In this document: piece by piece, positions 58,271 to 64,000 of the stretch
How positions within the stretch are numbered: position 1 is the stretch's first letter
Layout: the number at the start of each line of letters is the position of its first letter
Origin: Cristatella mucedo
Lineage: Eukaryota > Bryozoa > Phylactolaemata > Cristatellidae
Direction of reading: 5' to 3'
Length of the DNA stretch: 64,000 nt
Assembly: GCA_009760855.2 (NCBI GenBank)
Contig: WPIO01000098.1
Span: 60,001-124,000 of the forward strand
The notes under the pieces: model-generated
What the model was told of the DNA's origin: nothing
The model's input: the letters and a program-made list of their open reading frames with translations, nothing else
The model's database searches: none
Position numbers and translations under genes: made by a program

Positions 58271-59315
58271 TGCTGCTATAGTCAGGTTGCATTGCCTCGG
58301 GATTCGACCTGGTGCATTCGTCCATTCCGAGCCCCCAAAATCAACAATGCCGGCCACATCTGTCGCTGTTAGCCTCAGCTGCTGCTCCCTAGCGAATTCA
58401 GGATGGGTTGCCAGCCTGTCATGCTGGGAAGGTAGAGCCATCATACTCGGGAGCATTGACTGGATTTGCAGCTAACGCCCTGCGAGGTTGATTGCAAATC
58501 GACGGAGCCGGGCCTGGCCGGCTGCATCATAGCCAGGGTGCTGCGAGGGTCGGTCTCTAACTGTCACGTCCAAGACAATGGGCACCCCCCATTTGTGCTC
58601 CGAATAGCAGCAGAGTGGTCGGTGATGGCAGACCCGTGGTTCTACCTTTGCTGTCAGTCGGGAGCTAGTAAATCGGATGATCCGATAATAGCCCGGATCT
58701 GTGTGCTAACGTTTGTGTCTAACTCTAGGTAACCTGGGAAGACCTGGTGTCCTGTCGAAAACAAGATGCCGATTGCTTGAGACTCAGCCGAGAAAAGAGA
58801 AGCAGGATTCGGATCAGGTTTGAAGCTTCCGAGATCTGGAAACAGGCATATCGTGGCGATAGAGATCAAGGTGCCCAGGAAGCAAAGGTCCAGCAGAGCT
58901 TTCTGCTGCACTTCTGCTGCACACCCCCCCCCCCCCGTACGCCCACAGCACAAACCCTCGGTGGGACTGCAGTGATGTGACCTCGGTGTGAGAGATGTGA
59001 CCGACAGCTGCCGACGAGATCAAGACGTCGGCTCAGCGGCATGCAATTGCTTGGTTCTCCTTGGATCTTTGCTAAACCAGGCCTGGCTTCGAGTGCAGCC
59101 ACGAGACCCATGCCTTGCATATTGCCGCAGTCATTGCAGCTGTCAAGGATACCCTAAGGCCCCTCCCCCACTGTGGCTGCTGCCGAGGCTTGGCCTGTTG
59201 TGCAGAGCTGCTTGGCAGACACTGCACGAATGCAGCTGATAGGAGCAGCAGTGGGACCTGCAGAAGCTCGGGCCGAACGATGATAAAGTCGTCTTTGTGC
59301 CAGATAAAACAGTAA
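58271..59315. other. No recognised gene; poly-C run
   Basis: Short unrecognised ORFs on both strands and a C homopolymer at about 58923-58937. Confidence 0.4.
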
Positions 59316-59462
59316 AGAATAATAGTAATTATAATTTTTATTGGTTTCCATAGTGCTCAAAGAGAACTTAATCTCTATCCAGGCGCTTAACGGGTGCAGC
59401 AAGGCTTGAGTCCACGACCTCGATCGTCAAAGATAAGCACCTTGACATTGGGCCTCTTGAGT
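59316..59462 (-). mobile_element. SINE2 copy, diverged
   Basis: CTCAAAGAGAACTTAATCTC and TATCCAGGCGCTTAACG give the tail in reverse. The head has a worn B box (CGTGGACTCAAGCC). Confidence 0.75.
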
Positions 59463-59511
59463 GTAGTGATTATTCAAATTGAAACAAGCATTGGTCGATG
59501 TGCTGCACTGG

Positions 59512-59660
59512 TTTGGTCCAGTAGTTAAGGTGCTCGTCTCGATCAAAGTCAAGGTGAATATATTCGATGGCCGAGGTCGTGGGGTCAAGCCCTATGGCAT
59601 ATGTAAAGCGTCTGAATAGAGATCTAGTTCTATTAGGGGGCTATACAAATGAAGTCTATT
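59512..59660 (+). mobile_element. SINE2 copy
   Basis: It carries the head (GGTCCAGTAGTTAAGGTGCT), the B box (GGGGTCAAGCCC) and the tail (GTAAAGCGTCTGAATAGAGA, then GGGGGCTATACAAATGAA). It lies head-to-head with the copy 50 bp upstream. Confidence 0.85.
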
Positions 59661-60115
59661 TTTTCTGCAATGCTGCTCGGGTACACCAACAGGTTGTTTG
59701 GTATTTCGGCCCCCTCCAAGCTTTGCCTAGCTGACTCTGTGTGGCGCCGACGACAGTCAGAGGAGTCTCGATTCATTTCAAGTCAACTAATTCTTTGCCA
59801 AGGGATCTGTTTGTGCTGTTCGTTGCAGTTCTGTTCTGTTCCCAATTTTGTCATTGTGAGGACTCATCCAGTGACCAGGCCATTGTGTGCCTCGTGGGAG
59901 GGTGCTAACTGGACCTGACTATTTGGTGATGGGGCATGCTTTTTATGCTTCTAGAAAGCTCTAGTAGTGGTTGCCTACTGTGGATAGTGGAGCCAAGCAT
60001 TTCGTGGGTGGGCTCAGTACAGGCAGATGGGAGGTATCTAGTTAAAGTGGCCTTACCCTCAAACCTTTATTGCCACAAGGAAAAGGCTTATGCAATCGCC
60101 ATCACGTATCGTAAA

Positions 60116-60195
60116 TCTCCCCTATTTGGATGGTTAGGTGGGTAATAACCTTGACTCTCCCCTATTTGGATGGTTAGGTGGGTAATAACCTTGAC
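60116..60195. repeat. 40-bp tandem duplication
   Basis: Two identical adjacent 40-bp units, each containing CTATTTGGATGGTTAGGTGG and GTAATAACCTTGAC. Confidence 0.97.
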
Positions 60196-60204
60196 TTAAG
60201 TAGA

Positions 60205-60362
60205 TTGTAGCCCAGGAGATAAGGTGCTTGCTGTTCACGACCTCGGTCGTCGTTCAAATCCTGCAGTTGGCGATCCTTTATTGCCAACTGAAAGCGGAGG
60301 TGATATCCGTTAAGCCTTTTCTGCTGCTATACAGATGATGCTGTTAAATTAGCTAATATTTA
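60205..60362 (+). mobile_element. SINE1 copy
   Basis: It carries the head (GTAGCCCAGGAGATAAGGTG), the B box (CGTTCAAATCC), the body (GGCGATCCTTTATTGCCAAC) and the tail (TGCTGTTAAATTAGCTAAT). Confidence 0.8.
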
Positions 60363-60432
60363 TTGGGTACATGGAAACCAGTGCACCGTGATAACCCAAT
60401 TGCCATGTCCGATTCCAAAACATTTAAGGATA

Positions 60433-60500
60433 ATTATTATTATTATTATAAATCGTTTGTATGAGCACCTGAGAGAACTAAACCTCTATCAATCCATTTT
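60433..60500 (-). mobile_element. LINE A/SINE2-type tail fragment
   Basis: TTATTATTATTATTATAAAT is followed by GAGCACCTGAGAGAACTAAAC, a worn stem-loop in reverse. Confidence 0.55.
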
Positions 60501-60726
60501 CCGGCTTCCTGCAAGAGACAGAATAGCAAACGGTTATAGACATGAAGAATAGTGTGCTTACTCAAGCAGGCAAAAGCACACTTGGATCATTCTGAAACAA
60601 TCCAGCTAAAGCACACATGAAGACACTAAGGAGTTGCTGGTAGTTAGTAGAACCCCCCCCCCCAAGTGACACGCACCGAATCATTAATAGCTAAGCTTAC
60701 AGAGCACACAGGAACACTAAAGACAA

Positions 60727-61190
60727 GCTCACTGGGGCACAGGGAAAGCTAGCACGAGAACGCTTGTTATCTTTAGCTGCGACTTAAAGGATGCAAAGTC
60801 ATTGCAGATGTTGACCGGAGCCGTAGCGAGTTCCTGACTTTCGGTGCACGTGCTTACACATACTGAAGGCCCGACCATCCCGAGAGATTTCAATTTAGTG
60901 TGAGGAATGCCGAGACGACTTGCACAAGTCTTGCCCAGGGCTGTGGCATGCAATGCCCAGACGGCTCGTGAGCCCTTGTGGCCGGGTTGGGGTGGGGGGG
61001 GGTGGTGGCTGTGCAAGTGTTGGCCGATGCCAGCGCTGCACCGCTCTGCCATTATTCGGAGCCCCACTGGCACAGCATTGCAGGCTTCACACCGATGGCT
61101 TCGGGCTAGCGGCCACTGCCTCTGCATGTCGAGCAGATCACAGCGCTTGCTGATTGGCTCGTGCTTGCTGCTTGCTAGAGAAGGGGTATG
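60727..61190 (-). mobile_element. CR1-like LINE ORF fragment (family D)
   Basis: On the minus strand, TKLKSLGMVGPSVCVSTCTE, then CNDFASFKSQLK. It is homologous to the copy at 10205-10610. Confidence 0.6.
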
Positions 61191-61357
61191 TAAAAAAAAA
61201 TGCACAATTCACTTGCATGGCGCCCTGAGAGAACTTAATCTCTATTCAGGCGCTTCACATATGCCGCAGGGCTTGAGCTCACGATCTCGGTCATCAGAAG
61301 GATTCGCCTTGACCTTGATCGAGGCCAGAACCTTAGCCACTGGCCCAAACCAGGGCG
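61190..61357 (-). mobile_element. SINE2 copy
   Basis: The tail GCGCCTGAATAGAGATTAAG and TTCTCTCAGGGCGCCATGCA, the B-box region GTGAGCTCAAGCCC, and the head with TGGTTTGGGCCAGTGGC are present on the minus strand. Confidence 0.85.
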
Positions 61358-61429
61358 CGTTGACAGTGCCAGCTCCGCTGACCTCACCCTTTGCCGATCG
61401 CGAGGTTGACACCGTGTAAAGTCTGTGCA

Positions 61430-61677
61430 TTAGAATCTCTGGTCGACGACTCGACAGCTGACGATGCCCCCATCGCGCGAAGGCTCTCACGTGCTGGCTG
61501 GCTCTGCCCGCCTTTCTCTCGAAGTGATCGGCCGATTTCGGTGGCGCCGAGGCCACGCTTGTTTGCGCGAGTCGTTGCCGTCGCTGCCACTGAAAGCCGG
61601 CGCTTCCCATTTTTCTCGCTTCTGCAGCTCTGAGTCGAGCGCCAGCTGCACGCCGGTCAGCTTCGGCCGCACCCTTC
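61430..61677 (+). promoter_or_regulatory. GC/CpG-rich stretch before a candidate first exon
   Basis: CG-rich sequence directly precedes the Met codon at 61678, as expected for a promoter or 5' UTR. No specific element is recognised. Confidence 0.3.
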
Positions 61678-61887
61678 ATGGATTCCGGCAGCCGTGACAA
61701 GAATGGCAGCAGCGAGCCCTTGCCTGGAGCGGCAGCAGGCAGTACCGGAGCAGGGCCGGCTGCAAATCTCATGCAGTCAGCTTGGAGTGACCGCTGCTTT
61801 TCGAGCAACTATCCGGCAATTTATGCCACCCACGCGTCGCAGGTCTACCAGCCGAGCAACGTCGGTGGGCATTACATGCAGCCTCAG
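61678..61887 (+). CDS. Candidate first coding exon, 70 residues, unrecognised
   Basis: It opens MDSGSRDKNGSSEPLPGAAA, a Gly/Ala/Ser-rich disordered start. It continues SDRCFSSNYPAIYATHASQV and YQPSNVGGHYMQPQ, and stops at a CAG|GTAAAC donor (210 nt, phase 0). The Tyr/Gln/Ser composition resembles N termini of transcription or RNA-binding factors, but I recognise no family. Partner exons would be downstream, possibly beyond the window. A TTCTCAG near 63976 could be an acceptor. Confidence 0.4.
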
Positions 61888-62069
61888 GTAAACTGGGCAC
61901 GGCTCTTCAATGCATTGTCGTCGTCGTTGTTGTTGTTGCCATGTGCTGTTTTTTGAAGCACGACCCTCAGCAGGGCAGCTCTTAGCTGTGGCAGACCAGC
62001 GGTAGGGCAGAATTCGACTGAGACTGGACGTTGGCTTGGGTCGATCAGGCTTGCTTGGCATGTTCCGTC

Positions 62070-62425
62070 TCGCCGACCCAAATCGCTCAGCTTTGCATGC
62101 AATGACCGACCTCAAATCATCGGGAGACTGCGCCTTAAATTCCTATGCTCCCAAAGCCTGGAATGTACTAATGACTGAGATCATTTGGCGCTACCCCAAT
62201 TTGATGGCATTTAAATGTAGCTGAACACTCAGCTATGCAGTATCTCACAGCATTTACTCTGCGTGTTTGAATCGTCCTTAGCTTATCGCTTACCCGTGCT
62301 GAAATGTGCATGCCATCACTAACCAATTCACGCACGTTGGTTCCAGTATGTGTTAAGTGCACAGAAAGAGATTCGTTCTGTTAGGTCGCTTTAGCACTGT
62401 TAAATATTTTTATCATTATTATGAT
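62070..62425 (+). mobile_element. LINE A ORF end and 3' UTR, diverged
   Basis: Translated pieces LKSSGDCALNSYAPKAWNVL match LKSFGDRAFSSYAPKAWNSL. The 3' UTR and a worn stem-loop (CACAGAAAGAGATTCGTTCTG) follow, and ATTATTATG lies near 62413. Confidence 0.82.
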
Positions 62426-62429
62426 GTAG

Positions 62430-63060
62430 TTAATTGGAGTGCAGTTGGTTAGATTAAGACCAAGGAAGGAGCACTGCAATCATTCGGTCTGACTCGGCCA
62501 AACTCTTCCAACCTGCACCTCCCCAGCTGCAGTGACGTCACGAAGCCATGGCCATCTTTCGCATTCCAGCTCAGTGTCATCTTTTATTAGCAGCCGGTGC
62601 TAAAGCCGGTTCCTGGTGGTGCGAAGCATATCTAAAGATGCTGGCGAGAAACCGGTAGCCATGCATTTTTTTCGGCAGCTGGACTGAAGTAGTGAACGAT
62701 TCCCTAAAAGGCATTTCCTTCATGTTTAAAAAGCACAAATAATCTTCCATACTGCTATTCCGGCTGGACTGCTGAGATGTCATAACTTGAGTGAGTTTTT
62801 GGTGCAATAATGGTTCTGGTTCAATTTTTGCCAACAACGATGCCATGGTGGCCTCTCTGGAGGTTTCAAAAGATGAAGGCTGCTAAGCCCAAGACTGCAC
62901 CCAACTAGTTAGCATGAGTGAAAAAGATGTACACCATATCAACGTGGGTGAACGGTTAGCCTGATCTATCAAGCACTAAGCAGTAGCAAAATTCATTTTG
63001 GCATCATGCAACACTTCACGAGGTCTGATCGGCCTCAACGGCCGGTGAGACAGAGGAATG
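62430..63060. other. No recognised feature
   Basis: Minus-strand ORF 62846-62577 is open, but its text matches nothing I know. Confidence 0.4.
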
Positions 63061-63169
<109 letters not shown>

Positions 63170-63663
63170 GCAAACTAGAAAAAGAGTAGAGACAGTGTGT
63201 GCGTGCGAGTTTGTTTATGCGTGCGTGTGCATGAGTGTCTTAGTGAGTGAGCGTGAATGGGTAGAATGGGTAAGGTACTATTGTTAGAGCTCTTTCACAA
63301 TTTCTGTACTTTTTTTGTTGGAAGCCATAATGCGTAGGATAATGATTTAATCAGTTTCGACAGGTAAGTTTAGCAATGCAGATATTCATAGAGCCGGAAA
63401 AAACCCGGTCTGTATATATTTACTTCATTAAATCATGATGCAAGACAATGCCGTGCGTGCAGACATGTTTAGTGCTGTGCAACAGTGGTTCTCTGGCATG
63501 CCGATTGATAGCAATGCTGAAATCAAACAGCTGCCGATCATTCGGTCTGACTCGGCCAAGCTCTTCGAGAGAATGACATAAGCAAAGGAAGCCACACGTG
63601 AAGCCCACACCAAGTTCTGTGGTTTGCAGCTGCTGGCACCGTGCGATCGTGTGCATGGCCCTT

Positions 63664-63847
63664 AAAATAAATAAATAAATAAATCCTAGCTGATTAAACA
63701 GCCTCTTTTTGTATAGCGACAGATGAGCCTTTATGGCTATCACCACAGCTTGCAGTGGCAATAAAGAATCGCCCACCGAAGGAATCGAACCCACGACCTC
63801 GGGACCGAGGTCGTCAAAGCAACCGCCTTACCTAGTGTGCCATCAGT
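63664..63847 (-). mobile_element. SINE1 copy, near full length, with target duplication
   Basis: On the minus strand, the head is CTGATGGCACACTAGGTAAG, the B box GGGTTCGATTCC, the body GGGCGATTCTTTATTGCCAC and the tail TTTAATCAGCTAGG, with (ATTT)n. The 7-bp sequence GGCCCTT flanks both sides (63657-63663 and 63848-63854), with a further copy directly after the right one. Confidence 0.92.
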
Positions 63848-64000
63848 GGCCCTTGGCCCTTGCTGTCGCTCCTCCCTTGTTCCCCCATCATGTATACTAG
63901 GCTGTCTGCATGTTGTTGCTGCCTTCTTGCCCCTGCCATCGTCAGCCTGTACTGCTGCTGCTGCTGTTCTCAGACAGCTTTGACTGCCTCGACGTCCCGG

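Noticed and set aside
63976-64000. Second exon of the plus-strand gene at the right edge (after TTCTCAG)
   Set aside because: Only about 24 bases are visible after the putative acceptor, too few to support an exon.

Overview
The window is animal nuclear DNA, most likely from an invertebrate. Genes are split by GT-AG introns, there are no bacterial operons, and intergenic and intronic space is filled with CR1-like LINEs, tRNA-derived SINEs, hAT transposon remains and long microsatellites. I cannot name the species. The major vault protein gene rules out lineages that lack vaults, such as insects and nematodes.

Left third (about 1.5-25 kb, minus strand): a major vault protein (MVP) gene. No single ORF reveals it. 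I reassembled 16 exons from the start codon at 24913 down to 1582. They join in one open frame of exactly 644 codons with matching splice phases, from the first residues through the vault repeats to the shoulder domain. The C-terminal coiled-coil and cap exons must lie beyond the left edge. One intron has a GC donor. Exon 3 sits between two long complementary purine and pyrimidine tracts. The introns hold LINE, SINE and MITE insertions.

Middle (25-37 kb): a transposon graveyard. A LINE reverse-transcriptase fragment is split by a 1.9-kb hAT element with matching terminal inverted repeats, and that element itself carries a LINE 3' tail. A second LINE family and an undescribed ~300-bp repeat, here called repeat X, follow.

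37.7-43.8 kb (minus strand): a TRIM-like gene. A RING/B-box/coiled-coil exon connects through two very small inferred exons to a beta-propeller-like terminal exon (730 residues). It is probably a ubiquitin-ligase-type protein.

44-64 kb: mostly repeats. It holds a long CR1-like LINE (47.7-49.8 kb), a decayed hAT transposase (49.87-51.3 kb), CpG-rich blocks at 52.1-53.2 and 55-56.2 kb around a 480-bp CT tract, and a candidate first coding exon on the plus strand at 61678. 

The most interesting non-gene signal is shared by a LINE family (called LINE A) and a tRNA-headed SINE (SINE2). Both end in the same 3' stem-loop, which suggests the SINE is copied by the LINE machinery. MVP and the TRIM-like gene have no evident functional link beyond being neighbours on the same strand.
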